A stretch of DNA of 63,931 bases from assembly GCF_002929805.1 (NCBI RefSeq), contig NZ_PJJM01000081.1, forward strand, positions 1 to 63,931, given 5' to 3'. The notes beneath the pieces are model-generated. The model was given only the letters and a program-made list of their open reading frames with translations. It had not been told where the DNA came from and made no database searches. A program made the position numbers and the translations under genes. Source of the DNA: Cryobacterium sp. Y50 (GTDB lineage: Bacteria; Actinomycetota; Actinomycetes; Actinomycetales; Microbacteriaceae). Positions 8,512-16,997 of the stretch are shown here, in pieces. Position 1 is the first letter of the stretch, and each line of letters begins with the position of its first letter.

Positions 8512-9018
8512 CTATCGAGCGCAGTTCTGCTCGCGTGTAATCCTCCAATAACTCACGTCATCGGAATCGAATGGCAGTTCAATCATCCCCAACTTTGCTG
8601 CAACGCGTTTGGAGACCTCGTTCTCCGGCTCGATCGTCGCCGAGATCGAGCCCAGCGACGAGATGCGAAACACGTGGTCGAGCATGCCGATCCCGACTTC
8701 CGTTGCATAACCGTCGCCCCAAGCCTTCTGACGAAAGACATACGTGAGTTCATCGAAGTCTCGATCCGGCGCTCGAATCACGCCACAGTAGCCTACGAAA
8801 TCGCCAGATCGCGCGTCGAAGACGGCCGAGGTGCCGTAACCGCGATCGACGTACTTTCGCTCGCAGATTTCGATCCACTGCGATACTTCGGGGCGGCTGA
8901 GGACGGTCCCGTCCCCGACAAATCGCATCACGTTCGGGTCGGCGCAGAGGGCTGAGAAGTCGTTGAGGTCGTCGCGGCGAAACTGACGCACCGATAGGTG
9001 TTCGGTCTGGAAGAGCAT
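8512..9018 (-). CDS. GNAT N-acetyltransferase, RimJ/RimL type
   Basis: 168 residues with the RimJ-like start (LFQTEHLSVRQFRRDDL), a central YVFRQKAWGDGYATEVG acetyl-CoA loop and a C-terminal NEVSKRVAAKLGM segment. It transfers an acetyl group to an unknown amine acceptor. A TAGGCT -10 ends 6 nt before the ATG, suggesting leaderless translation. Stands alone. Confidence 0.9.
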   Translation of the reverse strand: MLFQTEHLSVRQFRRDDLNDFSALCADPNVMRFVGDGTVLSRPEVSQWIEICERKYVDRGYGTSAVFDARSGDFVGYCGVIRAPDRDFDELTYVFRQKAWGDGYATEVGIGMLDHVFRISSLGSISATIEPENEVSKRVAAKLGMIELPFDSDDVSYWRITREQNCAR

Positions 9019-9106
9019 CGGACCAGCCTATCCACGCCCGCAGGTCGTTCTTTTTGCGGGCGTTATGAACGTGCGTGGCGATCCGATCCTCTGATTCAAT
9101 GACTGG

Positions 9107-10153
9107 ATGCGCACATTCACTAACGTCCCCAAGGCCACTGTCGGCGATCGAGTCGCGATCCTATCCCCGGCGTTTGCGGCTCCTGCGGTGTCCGAGAACG
9201 TTCATGAGCGGGCGATGCGACGCCTCACAGAAGTTACTGGGCTTGTGCCGGTTGAGTATCCAACGACACGGCAGCTCGGTGCGAGTGCCGAGGCGCACGC
9301 TGCCGATATTGAGGCGGCGTTCGCTGATTCGAGTATTCGGGCGGTTCTTGCAACGATCGGAGGGGATGATCAGATCACCGTCATCCCACATATCGACACC
9401 GACATTCTTGCCTCAAACCCCAAACCGTTCCTCGGATACAGTGACAACACGAACCTGCACAACCTTCTCTGGAACCTCGGAGTGCCCAGCTATTACGGAG
9501 GCTCAACACAAGTCCACCTCGGACCAGGCCCGCACCTCGATGAGGTGCACGCGGCGTCCCTGCGTGCGGCGCTGCTTGACGGAGGCATTATCAACCTCAC
9601 CGATCCGGGCGAGTCCGAAGACTTCGGCATCTCGTGGACTGATCACCGCGCTCTCAATAAATTCGGCATGCGAGAACCAACCGAACCGTGGGCGTGGGCG
9701 GGCGCAAGCACGGTAGCCGACGGCCCAACGTGGGGCGGATGCATCGAAGTCATCGATCAGATCGCCCTCGCCAACCGGACGCCCGACGTCACCGACCTGG
9801 ACGGGGCGATTCTCCTGCTCGAAACGAGCGAGGAACTCCCCAATGCCGACACAGTGAAGCGTTGGGTGCGCGCCCTGGGCGAGCGAGGAATTCTCAATGC
9901 CGTCGCCGGTGTTCTCGTCGCCCGGCCACCCGTCAGCGAACTGCATTCAGCCGTCCCGTTAGCGAACGAGCGCACTCGACTGCGCGCAGTTCAGCGCGAC
10001 ACAATCATCGAACAAGTCGCCCGATATAACTCCGAAGCCGTGATCTGTGTCGGAGTACCATTCGGACACACCAGACCGCAGTGGATCATCCCGCACGGCA
10101 ACACGATCCGGCTCGACGGCAAAGCCCGTATGGTCAGCGCGGACTACAGCTGA
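9107..10153 (+). CDS. S66 peptidase, LD-carboxypeptidase / MccF-like
   Basis: 348 residues. The predicted triad is Ser112 in LGYSDNT, Glu239 in LLLETSEELP and His321 in PFGHTRPQW, matching S66 enzymes. The family includes LD-carboxypeptidases of murein recycling and MccF, which cleaves microcin C-type antibiotics. The length and GGDDQ motif near residue 85 fit the MccF-like branch. No signal peptide, so cytoplasmic. Single gene. Confidence 0.9.
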   Translation: MRTFTNVPKATVGDRVAILSPAFAAPAVSENVHERAMRRLTEVTGLVPVEYPTTRQLGASAEAHAADIEAAFADSSIRAVLATIGGDDQITVIPHIDTDILASNPKPFLGYSDNTNLHNLLWNLGVPSYYGGSTQVHLGPGPHLDEVHAASLRAALLDGGIINLTDPGESEDFGISWTDHRALNKFGMREPTEPWAWAGASTVADGPTWGGCIEVIDQIALANRTPDVTDLDGAILLLETSEELPNADTVKRWVRALGERGILNAVAGVLVARPPVSELHSAVPLANERTRLRAVQRDTIIEQVARYNSEAVICVGVPFGHTRPQWIIPHGNTIRLDGKARMVSADYS

Positions 10154-10224
10154 AGTCAGCGCACTGCATTTCTAGTCGTCTGCCGCGCAACTGATGGTGA
10201 CGACTCCACGCTCACACTGTTGCC

Positions 10225-10250
10225 GTCCCGTGGAGGGTTGCTCGAGTGGG
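10225..10250 (+). repeat. Dispersed hairpin repeat, copy 2
   Basis: GTCCCGTGGAGGGTTGC followed by a GGGAC that can pair with the initial GTCCC. Lies between the S66 peptidase gene and a convergent ABC operon. Confidence 0.6.
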
Positions 10251-10297
10251 ACGCAGTTCCACCTGTGTGGACAGCAGCGATTAGATCGCCGTCGTGG

Positions 10298-11008
10298 TCA
10301 GCGGACGCTCGCTGAACGCAACAGGAGCCAGGTCCCTATCGCGGATACAACGATGACCACGGCCGCCGCAACGGCAAGCCACCACAATTCGAACGCTGCG
10401 ATGATGTCTTCGGCAGCGGGGATCATCACGATCAAGGCGATGACCAGCACGATGGCGGTGCTCATCCCGATCAACTGCGGCCCGCGCGCGCCGAACCTCA
10501 TCCAGGATGCGCCGAACACGCCGCCGATCGTGAGCATCGATAACACGCCAAGGAAGACGATGGGCAGCAACAGACCGAGGTCACCGGCTCCGAGCACGTA
10601 GATGTCGAAAATGTAGAATCCGGCGAACCAGTGATCGGTGGCGATTTCAATGATTGTCAGCGCCGCGAACGCGAGAGCGAGATAGGCGGAGACGGTCACG
10701 CTCCACAGGAGCGTGCCGGCGGCGAACCCGCGCCTGGTGGCTCCGAGTGTTAACGCGAACGGAAACGTTGTCGCGACCGACTGGACGCCGAGATACACGA
10801 GGAACCCGACCAGCGCGTACAGAATCCCAGGATTGCTCTGAGAGCCCTGGATCCAGCCCGTCGTGCCCGGAAGGCTGCCTCCGCGCCAGAACAGCACTGA
10901 AATCAAGATTGAGATCACTGCCACCATGCCGGTGATGTATAGCGGTACGACGAGGGTCAGCTCACGTTTGTTGAAGTGCAACTTGGTCGTCGAAATCATT
11001 GTGCTCAT
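10298..11008 (-). CDS. ABC-2-type membrane protein of a GntR-controlled exporter
   Basis: 236 residues, about six hydrophobic segments, with a short cytoplasmic start (MSTMISTTKLHFNKRELTLV). No family motif beyond its hydrophobic layout. ATGA overlap with the ATPase gene and the GntR gene at the head of the operon argue that it is the membrane half of a YtrBC-like transporter. Substrate unknown. Confidence 0.75.
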   Translation of the reverse strand: MSTMISTTKLHFNKRELTLVVPLYITGMVAVISILISVLFWRGGSLPGTTGWIQGSQSNPGILYALVGFLVYLGVQSVATTFPFALTLGATRRGFAAGTLLWSVTVSAYLALAFAALTIIEIATDHWFAGFYIFDIYVLGAGDLGLLLPIVFLGVLSMLTIGGVFGASWMRFGARGPQLIGMSTAIVLVIALIVMIPAAEDIIAAFELWWLAVAAAVVIVVSAIGTWLLLRSASVR

Positions 11009-11910
11009 GCTCGTTCAGCTACCTTCACGTCGGTGGAGTCTGTGTCACTCGATCCATATGCGGCAACAAGGTCCTGCAGCGACGCAGGGGCGAACTGCAC
11101 TCTGAGGTCTCGTGCTCGGATGCGTGTGGCGTCGTCGAGCGCAAAGTCCGCGGTGATCGAAGTCAGGCCGCCAACGGTGTTCCTCTGCAGAACGGGGCGG
11201 TCCGCGACCAACTCGGCTACGGCATCCTTGGTGCCGCTCATCACCCAGGCGGATGCCAGCACGTCGTCTTGGTCGCCGTTCATGGCGACACCTCCTTGTT
11301 CCAAGATCACCACCCGGTCGAAGAGTGACGCTGACTCCTCGATGAGGTGAGTCGACAGGACGATCGTCCGGGGGTGTTGTCCGTAATCGTGAAGGAGCAT
11401 CCGGTGAAACAGGGCGCGTGCGGTGACGTCGAGTCCGAGATACGGCTCGTCAAGCAGGGTGATCGGAGCTCGCGATGCCAATCCGAGCACGATGGCGATC
11501 GACGACAGTTGGCCGCGAGAGAGTTTCTTGATTGGAGTCTTCGCCGGGATGCGGAAGCCATCGGTGAGTTCTTCGGCGACGTCACAGTTCCAGTTCGGCG
11601 CGAAGTCCGGGGCGATCCGCAGCACATGGTGCAGTCGGTAGTCGTCGGGGTATCGCTGGTTGTCACGAACGTAGCTGATCTGGGCGAGAGTCGGTGCATG
11701 TTCGAAGGGCGTGTGCCCGAGAACGTCGACCTGGCCGGATGATGGTCGATCCTGGCCGGCAATGATCGACATGATGGTTGTCTTTCCGGAACCGTTGCGG
11801 CCGAGAAGTCCGAGGATTGAGTGCTCAGGGACGGCGAAGCTCACGGTGTCGAGGGCTCGCACCCGACCATAGGTTCGGGTGACGGAGTGGACTTCGATCG
11901 CGTTGGTCAT
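11005..11910 (-). CDS. ABC transporter ATP-binding protein, YtrB-like
   Basis: 301 residues with Walker A GRNGSGKTT, the variant signature LSRGQ, and Walker B ITLLDEPYLGLD. A long C-terminal domain follows the nucleotide-binding part. LSRGQ-type ATPases commonly sit behind YtrA-type GntR regulators in systems that respond to cell-wall antibiotics. Overlaps both neighbours by ATGA. Confidence 0.92.
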   Translation of the reverse strand: MTNAIEVHSVTRTYGRVRALDTVSFAVPEHSILGLLGRNGSGKTTIMSIIAGQDRPSSGQVDVLGHTPFEHAPTLAQISYVRDNQRYPDDYRLHHVLRIAPDFAPNWNCDVAEELTDGFRIPAKTPIKKLSRGQLSSIAIVLGLASRAPITLLDEPYLGLDVTARALFHRMLLHDYGQHPRTIVLSTHLIEESASLFDRVVILEQGGVAMNGDQDDVLASAWVMSGTKDAVAELVADRPVLQRNTVGGLTSITADFALDDATRIRARDLRVQFAPASLQDLVAAYGSSDTDSTDVKVAERA

Positions 11911-12266
11911 TTCTTGTTCTCCTGGTCGATCATTTCTGCAAGCTGTCTTCTGTTGATCTCCAACAACCGCGCTTCGTGGACGAGCGGGGCGACGTATTCC
12001 TTGCGGAACTCTGACCGCCGCAATTTGTGCAGCCGGTCTCTCGCCCCGGTTGCGACGAACATTCCGATGCCACGCTTCTTGTACAGCACGCCCTGTTCGA
12101 CGAGCAGGTTGACACTTTTCGTGGCAGTGATGGGACTGATCTGGTAGAAAACGGCGTACTCATTTGTGGACGGCACGCTGGACTCTTCCGAATAAGTACC
12201 GGCCATGATGTCTTCGGCGATGTGGTCGGCGAGTTGCTGATAGATCGGTCCGCCACCGGTAAACAT
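11907..12266 (-). CDS. GntR-family regulator, YtrA subfamily
   Basis: 119 residues: an N-terminal winged helix (GGPIYQQLADHIAEDIMAGT, then SITATKSVNLL-like recognition helix) and the short C-terminal dimerisation tail of YtrA-type repressors. First gene of the operon with a ribosome site AAGGGG upstream and a 32-bp palindrome over the promoter. Probably represses the ABC genes until a wall-active agent appears (family knowledge). Confidence 0.92.
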   Translation of the reverse strand: MFTGGGPIYQQLADHIAEDIMAGTYSEESSVPSTNEYAVFYQISPITATKSVNLLVEQGVLYKKRGIGMFVATGARDRLHKLRRSEFRKEYVAPLVHEARLLEINRRQLAEMIDQENKK

Positions 12267-12276
12267 CCACGCGCCC

Positions 12277-12308
12277 CTTAGGTTCTATAGTGCACTAGTT
12301 AACCTAAG
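12277..12308 (-). promoter_or_regulatory. Palindromic operator of the GntR/ABC operon
   Basis: Outer arms CTTAGGTT and AACCTAAG and inner core AGTGCACT share one centre of symmetry (12292/12293), with only three mismatched pairs over 32 bp. The minus-strand TATAGA within it is a plausible -10. Confidence 0.75.
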
Positions 12309-12539
12309 CTGGCTGACCGTCGAAGTCAAGTAGGTGCTGGTCGAACCCGGCTATGGTCGGTCTACGACTCAGGGTTCCAGTTGCGGGCAGGGGACAAGGC
12401 CGTCGGCGGGTTGAGCGAGCGGCGAATACGAGCACGCGGACAAAGTTGCCGAGGAGGGGCGCTCGTGCCCCGATCGCACTTTCACATCTTGAATACTTGG
12501 GAGGTGGCATTCTGCCGCCGAGCGTGATTGGCTCGATAG

Positions 12540-12866
12540 ATGAATATTTGGTTGATGCTCGGGCTTGTCGCCCTTAGTGCTGCTGCAATAGTCGCTTTAG
12601 CTATTTTCAAGCTCTCGCGTAATAACCTCGCACATTCAATGGGATACCAGAACAGTTACGTTCTGCGGGGGGATAATGAATTGGCCGCTGGGCACCGAGC
12701 GGCACTCCCGATCGTGTGGGCGGGGTCAGGGCTCGCCGCAATTTTGGTTTTCGCGGGCTGGGCAGTCGCTGGGCCTACGCCGTCGTCTGCACCCTGGTTG
12801 CTCGCAGCGCTGACAACTACGGGCCTGTCGCTCTTTCTGGGTGGCAAGCGTTCGAAGTTGAGGTGA
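12540..12866 (+). CDS. SdpI-like small membrane protein
   Basis: 108 residues with three hydrophobic segments. The MGYQNSYVLRGDNELAAGHR stretch between segments one and two resembles the conserved loop of SdpI/YhfL-type immunity-like proteins. Function in this branch is unknown. Monocistronic, with about 230 bp of apparently non-coding DNA on each side. Confidence 0.65.
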   Translation: MNIWLMLGLVALSAAAIVALAIFKLSRNNLAHSMGYQNSYVLRGDNELAAGHRAALPIVWAGSGLAAILVFAGWAVAGPTPSSAPWLLAALTTTGLSLFLGGKRSKLR

Positions 12867-12977
12867 AAGCGCGCCAACCGCACCTCGAACTAAGTCGATG
12901 ACCTATCGAGCTTCGCGAGTATGTCCAACGGCCGGTTGGATAAATCCTCATGTGCTCAGCGGACATGGTGACCCACC

Positions 12978-13003
12978 ATCCTGTTGAGGGTTCCCAAGTG
13001 AGG
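12978..13003 (+). repeat. Dispersed hairpin repeat, copy 3
   Basis: ATCCTGTTGAGGGTTCCC followed by AAGTGAGG, a degenerate copy between two small membrane-protein genes. Confidence 0.45.
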
Positions 13004-13099
13004 TGGTCAGTGCGTGGTCGAGCGGCAAGATAAAGACTCCCATAACCCCTAATCCACGGTGCTGTAGATTGCGCACAGCCAGCGGGATACGATCAAACC

Positions 13100-13384
13100 A
13101 TGAACAGTGATGAGTTGCGCGAACTTGCCACCAAGCGGTTAAAAGCTAAGGCAGATTTCCGGCAGTTCCTCTGGATATGGCTTGGGATTTCGGTGCTCTT
13201 GGTCGCTATCTGGTTCTTTTCTGGCCCCAACGAATATTTCTGGCCAGTGTGGCCAATCGTGGGCATGGGGATCGGAGCGTTCTTCATGGGACTGAACGCG
13301 TACAGCCACGGTATTACCGAGGATGCCATCGACGCCGAAGTGTTGAGAATGTCTAAACGCTCCACCCGCGGCCCTGACGCTTAG
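13100..13384 (+). CDS. 2TM-domain protein
   Basis: 94 residues with two membrane segments around WIWLGISVLLVAIWFF and a second one containing WPVWPIVGMGIGAF, the pattern of the 2TM domain family. The soluble start is basic. TACGAT lies 6 nt before the ATG, consistent with a leaderless message. Function unknown. Confidence 0.8.
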   Translation: MNSDELRELATKRLKAKADFRQFLWIWLGISVLLVAIWFFSGPNEYFWPVWPIVGMGIGAFFMGLNAYSHGITEDAIDAEVLRMSKRSTRGPDA

Positions 13385-13467
13385 CAGCCCGTACGCCACC
13401 TTACTTACACAGGGCCGGAGAGGCTAACGGGAGTGTTCCGTGGGCGAACTGACAGAACATGTTCCAT

Positions 13468-13489
13468 TTGCCGTTCGGCTTACGGGCGT
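13468..13489 (+). repeat. Dispersed hairpin repeat, right half (copy 4)
   Basis: CCGTTCGGCTTACGGGCG matches the right half of the consensus copy at 56080-56107; the left half is not recognisable. Confidence 0.55.
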
Positions 13490-13501
13490 CGTCGCTGCTG
13501 T

Positions 13502-13804
13502 CTAGCCGAGGATGCCCTCGCTGATGGCGCGAAGGGCGAGCAGATGATTCTGGTACGCGCGATGTCCTTTCATCGTTGACTCGATCCAGGTTCTCGGGCG
13601 GTTACCGACGTAGCCCTTGGTGACTTTCACGTAGCCGGCCTTCTCCAAGTGGCCAATCGCCTTGCTCAGCACGGAGTCGTTGGCTTCGAGGAGGTCGCGC
13701 AGGGTGCGGAAATCGACTTCGGTTCTGTGTCCCAACGCGGCCATCAGCGAGAAACGGATCGGGGTCTGAAAGGCATCATCCAGTCGGTGTCGTGGGTGAG
13801 CCAT
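13502..13804 (-). CDS. Winged-helix transcriptional regulator
   Basis: 100 residues, MarR/ArsR-like wing fold: IRFSLMAALG, DFRTLRDLLE, then the recognition helix NDSVLSKAIGHLEKAGYV and a basic wing. Such single-domain regulators pair with a membrane protein; here the start lies 29 bp inside the end of the upstream membrane-protein gene, so they are co-transcribed. Confidence 0.85.
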   Translation of the reverse strand: MAHPRHRLDDAFQTPIRFSLMAALGHRTEVDFRTLRDLLEANDSVLSKAIGHLEKAGYVKVTKGYVGNRPRTWIESTMKGHRAYQNHLLALRAISEGILG

Positions 13805-14672
13805 GAGCGACCTGCCTGCCTCGTGAGCGGGTGGGCAGGAATGACGCGATGAGCATGACGAAAAGGACGAGGACGCCTGTGGCCACGCTGATCGGGGTCG
13901 TGATCCAGCCCGTGCGCGAGAGCAGGACGGTCAGCAAGAACAGCACACCGACTGCGATCCCGAACGCAGCCCAATGGATCGGCCCCCACTCGTAGCCCGT
14001 CCGGGGAAGCCCCCACCGTGCCCGCCAACCGCCCAGCACCACCACGAGCGCCATCATGACCGTGGCTCCCACAACCGGGAACCACGCCAGCGTGCTGGTC
14101 GCCGCGAGCAGCCCGGCGGTGGCACCGATCAATGCTGTAGACCATCGCGCAGGTCGGCTCAGCGGCTCGTTCATCCAACGATCGGGGTTGGGCGTCGTCG
14201 CGCGCCGAAGCTGCCGGATCGGGCCGGCGCTCATCGTGAGGAATATCGTCACAGCCACCAGCAGGTTCAGCCGCCAGGGGTAGCTCACTCCGGCGATGCT
14301 CAACCCGGCCAGAGTCATGAATCCGGCGATGATGAGCCCGTAGGCGATCCAATAACCGGGCGCCGGTTTCGTGCGGATGCCGAATCGCTCCCGTGCACCG
14401 CTGACCAGCGAACTGAAGATCAGCACGGGGAACAAGAGGATTCCTGTGTACGGGAAGCCGCCCGCGCCCGACGCCACCTCATCGACTGGGCGGCCACCGA
14501 AGGAGAACAGGAACACTCCCACATAGACAGCCAGAACAACCGCACCCCACAACATGAGCAGCGCGAACGCACGGGATGGACCCTGAAGCGTGACCCGGTT
14601 CCGCACGTCTTCATAGCTCCGCAATTGTTCTGCAGCGCTGTGCCGGGAAGGATCCCGGCTTTCATTTTCCAT
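13776..14672 (-). CDS. Polytopic membrane protein, unknown function
   Basis: 298 residues, about eight hydrophobic segments preceded by a soluble 35-residue start and ended by a basic tail. No family recognised. It is the first gene of an operon with the winged-helix regulator and starts at an ATG only 6 nt after a TATACT -10. Confidence 0.72.
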   Translation of the reverse strand: MENESRDPSRHSAAEQLRSYEDVRNRVTLQGPSRAFALLMLWGAVVLAVYVGVFLFSFGGRPVDEVASGAGGFPYTGILLFPVLIFSSLVSGARERFGIRTKPAPGYWIAYGLIIAGFMTLAGLSIAGVSYPWRLNLLVAVTIFLTMSAGPIRQLRRATTPNPDRWMNEPLSRPARWSTALIGATAGLLAATSTLAWFPVVGATVMMALVVVLGGWRARWGLPRTGYEWGPIHWAAFGIAVGVLFLLTVLLSRTGWITTPISVATGVLVLFVMLIASFLPTRSRGRQVAHGSPTTPTG

Positions 14673-14694
14673 ATGGATAGTATAGTCGATATGG
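14669..14694 (-). promoter_or_regulatory. Promoter and dyad at the membrane-protein/wHTH operon
   Basis: The minus-strand -10 TATACT (14679-14684) ends 6 nt before ATG 14672. CCATATGG (14669-14676) is itself palindromic and ATATGG recurs at 14689-14694, giving outer arms CCATAT and ATATGG. The -35 is weak. Confidence 0.55.
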
Positions 14695-14742
14695 AATCTT
14701 AATCAGAACCGTATCGTCCAGTCTCGGCGAGCCGGGGCCGCC

Positions 14743-14808
14743 GTTTCGCTGAGGGATCCGCTTTCCGGACAGCTCCGCTGTCCTGGTGAACGTTCCTCTT
14801 GCGGGGAC
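14743..14808 (+). repeat. Two adjacent dispersed hairpin repeats (copies 5 and 6)
   Basis: GTTTCGCTGAGGGATCC plus GCTTTCCGGAC (14743-14769) and TGTCCTGGTGAACGTTCC plus TCTTGCGGGGACG (14779-14808). Both keep the GAGG/GTTCC loop and a GC-rich right arm. Confidence 0.55.
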
Positions 14809-14878
14809 GTCACTGGCCACCGCCCCCAATGGTTCACACGACGGTTTGCGCATGAATGCAGCCTGAGATCGCCACATC

Positions 14879-14928
14879 GCGTCAATGCACACTTGACGCC
14901 TTCACCGGCGTCAATGTAACCTTGACGC
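14879..14928 (+). promoter_or_regulatory. Double operator and leaderless promoter
   Basis: Two 21-bp dyads, each GCGTCAA-N7-TTGACGC, at 14879-14899 and 14908-14928, 29 bp centre to centre. The TTGACG of the first is a consensus -35 (14893-14898); TAACCT (14917-14922), inside the second, is the -10 with an 18-bp spacer. The ATG follows directly at 14929, 6 nt after the -10. Confidence 0.85.
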
Positions 14929-15171
14929 ATGAACGCAAGAACACGAATTCGCACTGCACGGACCACGCTCCTCATCCTTCTGGCTATCGGCATCTGCTTG
15001 GTATTGTTTGCGGCACTCATAGGCGCTAACCTCCCCGGCCTCATCGTGAGCATTGCCGGTTGGATTGCTCTAATCGCTGGAGTGATTGGGCTCGTCACTT
15101 TTATGATCCAGAAGTCTAAATCGGCTTCGCGAGCGAATTCCTGGCGCCCAGCGGACGACGACGAACGATGA
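14929..15171 (+). CDS. Small two-TM membrane protein
   Basis: 80 residues: basic start, two hydrophobic segments (about residues 12-33 and 37-60), then a charged tail ending ADDDER. Translation apparently begins at the very first base of the message. It overlaps the downstream HTH gene by ATGA. Function not recognised; probably membrane partner of that regulator (inference). Confidence 0.78.
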   Translation: MNARTRIRTARTTLLILLAIGICLVLFAALIGANLPGLIVSIAGWIALIAGVIGLVTFMIQKSKSASRANSWRPADDDER

Positions 15172-15746
15172 CCGGAGCAGCCGACGCTGCCTTGTCGGTG
15201 CAGTTGTCTAAGCTTGCTGCCGGCAGGGGGGCAGCCCTCACCAACCAGGACGGAGATCAATCCCCTGACCTCATCTTGCACTCAGTCGTTGTCTTCGGGG
15301 ACTTGGCTCGCGTTGCTACGCAACTGCAATCTGAAGCCGTGGCATCAGCACAGGAAGCCGGACTGAGCTGGGCAACGATTGGCAAGGCCCTGGGGACGTC
15401 CCGGCAGGCAGCTCAGCAGCGTTTCGATAGCCGTCGCAGCGCCCCCGTCGCTGACACCGAAGCCACACGGATCGTGGGGCCAGTGTCGCGCAGCGAAGAA
15501 GTCGACCACATTAACGCGGGTGGGCGGCAAGGGTGGAAGTTAGTCCGGTCCCTACACGGCGAACATGTACTCGAACGTAGTGAAGGCTCGTGGGAGGTCG
15601 CGCGTGTCTCCGTCTTTTCACCGCACGCTTTGCCTTCGGCCGCCGAAGGATGGGAGGCCGCCTCGACCCGATTCCCTGATTGTTTCTACATCCGGCAGCA
15701 TGGTCTGAGCGGCCTCTCGAATTCCGCTCCGCTCTCTTCCCGGTGA
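15168..15746 (+). CDS. HTH-containing putative regulator
   Basis: 192 residues. A central helix-turn-helix (AGLSWATIGKALGTSRQAAQ, about residues 64-83) follows an N-terminal helical segment; the C-terminal part has repeated Trp/Val pattern (GWKLVRSLHGEHVLERS) of unknown fold. It probably binds the paired GCGTCAA dyads upstream of its operon (inference). The C-terminus overlaps antisense the degraded gene at 15686-16325. Confidence 0.7.
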   Translation: MTGAADAALSVQLSKLAAGRGAALTNQDGDQSPDLILHSVVVFGDLARVATQLQSEAVASAQEAGLSWATIGKALGTSRQAAQQRFDSRRSAPVADTEATRIVGPVSRSEEVDHINAGGRQGWKLVRSLHGEHVLERSEGSWEVARVSVFSPHALPSAAEGWEAASTRFPDCFYIRQHGLSGLSNSAPLSSR

Positions 15747-16325
15747 GGGTTCCCCCTACCAGACGTGGGCTGGGTCGTTGTTATGCGGCTGCGGCGTTCT
15801 GCGTGAGGGGCGGGGCCAGATCGTGTACACGACACAGCCCAGATCACTTCAATGCCGCAGATCGTTATCAGGATTAGGTACCAACGCTCCAGGGCGGCTG
15901 TCTGCGCGGCATTGCCTACCAACCAGATCAGGCTGAACAGGACGAGAGCGGAGATTGTTGTTGCGAGCAAGGTGCGCGCGACGTCTTTCCAGCAGGCCAC
16001 GGTGTAGTCGGTTCCGCGGAGGCGTGTTGGTGCGGGGCCGTCGGCGAACCGGTGAGAGAAGCGGATGTCGGCCCAGCGCACTATCCTCGGGCCGTAGACG
16101 ATCGAGAAGCCAATGTAAACCACGGCCAGGCTGTGCGCCCATTCCGCGTCAGCGCCTGCGTGGAGGTGCACCGCGGTCGTGGTCAACAGCACCAGGTCGA
16201 TGACCGGGGCTAGAGCTATCAGCACAAGACCGAGACGCTTGGCTTTGAGGAGGTAGCGAGCGACCAGGCCCCCCGATGACGGCCCAGAACCCGATCTCGC
16301 AGGCGATGATGACACCCAAGTTCAC
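15686..16325 (-). pseudogene. Frameshifted four-TM membrane protein
   Basis: Starting at GTG 16325 (GGGGCGGAG upstream) the frame reads VNLGVIIACEIGFWAVIGG; after a run of six C on the plus strand (16269-16274) the continuation GLVARYLLKAKRLGLVLIAL lies in another frame. Removing one base from the run joins both into one protein with about four membrane segments. The far C-terminus from about 15800 looks unlike protein and overlaps the convergent HTH gene. Real mutation, phase variation or a read error are all possible. Confidence 0.65.
15737..15760 (+). repeat. Dispersed hairpin repeat, copy 7
   Basis: CTTCCCGGTGAGGGTTCC followed by CCCTACC, at the end of the HTH gene. Confidence 0.55.
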
Positions 16326-16575
16326 AAGCCGCTCCGCCCCTCGGACTAGCCGTAGGCCGCGTTTAGGGCAGGCTGGTCCCCAGTCTGAATCGAGCTGCTG
16401 AGCTGGTGGCGTGGCCACGAATTGGGCCCGAGCCTGTGCGGCAAGGTCTAGTGCCGTATTCCTGATCGCGGTGAGGGCCCCCTGGCGGGCTACTCACGCG
16501 GAACACCGACTCAAGCAGATGTTTTGAACGCGACGCCTGGTGAAGCCGTCATACGCTTGATGAAATTCCGTTTTA

Positions 16576-16610
16576 TTGACACACTAACTACTTAGAGACA
16601 CAATGTAGTT
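16576..16610 (+). promoter_or_regulatory. Promoter and operator of the PadR/HAAS operon
   Basis: TTGACA at 16576-16581, 17-bp spacer, CACAAT at 16599-16604, then ATG 6 nt later: a near-consensus leaderless promoter. The arms AACTAC (16586-16591) and GTAGTT (16605-16610) form a dyad around the -10 that fits a PadR site. Confidence 0.8.
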
Positions 16611-16997
16611 ATGGACGCAAACATTCCGAACATCCCAGCAGCGCCTGGTGACGAATGGCCAAGCGATTGGCTGCGGGCAACGCTCGGCTTTCTGGCGTTG
16701 CGTGCGCTGGAATCAGGCCCTTCCTACGGATATGCAATCATCCGGGAACTGGAAGTGCACGGGCTCGGCACGATTAAGGGCGGCACGCTCTATCCGTTAC
16801 TGACTCGATATGAGGCCGCCGGTCTAGTCGACACCGAATGGCGCCCGGGCGAGGCTGGGCCTGGCCGAAAGTACTTCGCAGTCACCGAGCGCGGCCGCGC
16901 CGAACTCGAGCGGCTACGCGGCGACTGGGCACGCTTCACTAATGTCAGCACGAGCTATCTAGGAGCCACCGGGCCCCGCAAGGAGAACATCGCATGA
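16611..16997 (+). CDS. PadR-family transcriptional regulator
   Basis: 128 residues with the complete PadR winged helix: LRATLGFLALRALESGPSYG, YAIIRELE, then GTLYPLLTRYEAAGLV and the wing PGRKYFAVTERG. The short C-terminus is that of subfamily-2 PadR proteins, which typically autoregulate. ATGA overlap with the next gene. Confidence 0.94.
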   Translation: MDANIPNIPAAPGDEWPSDWLRATLGFLALRALESGPSYGYAIIRELEVHGLGTIKGGTLYPLLTRYEAAGLVDTEWRPGEAGPGRKYFAVTERGRAELERLRGDWARFTNVSTSYLGATGPRKENIA

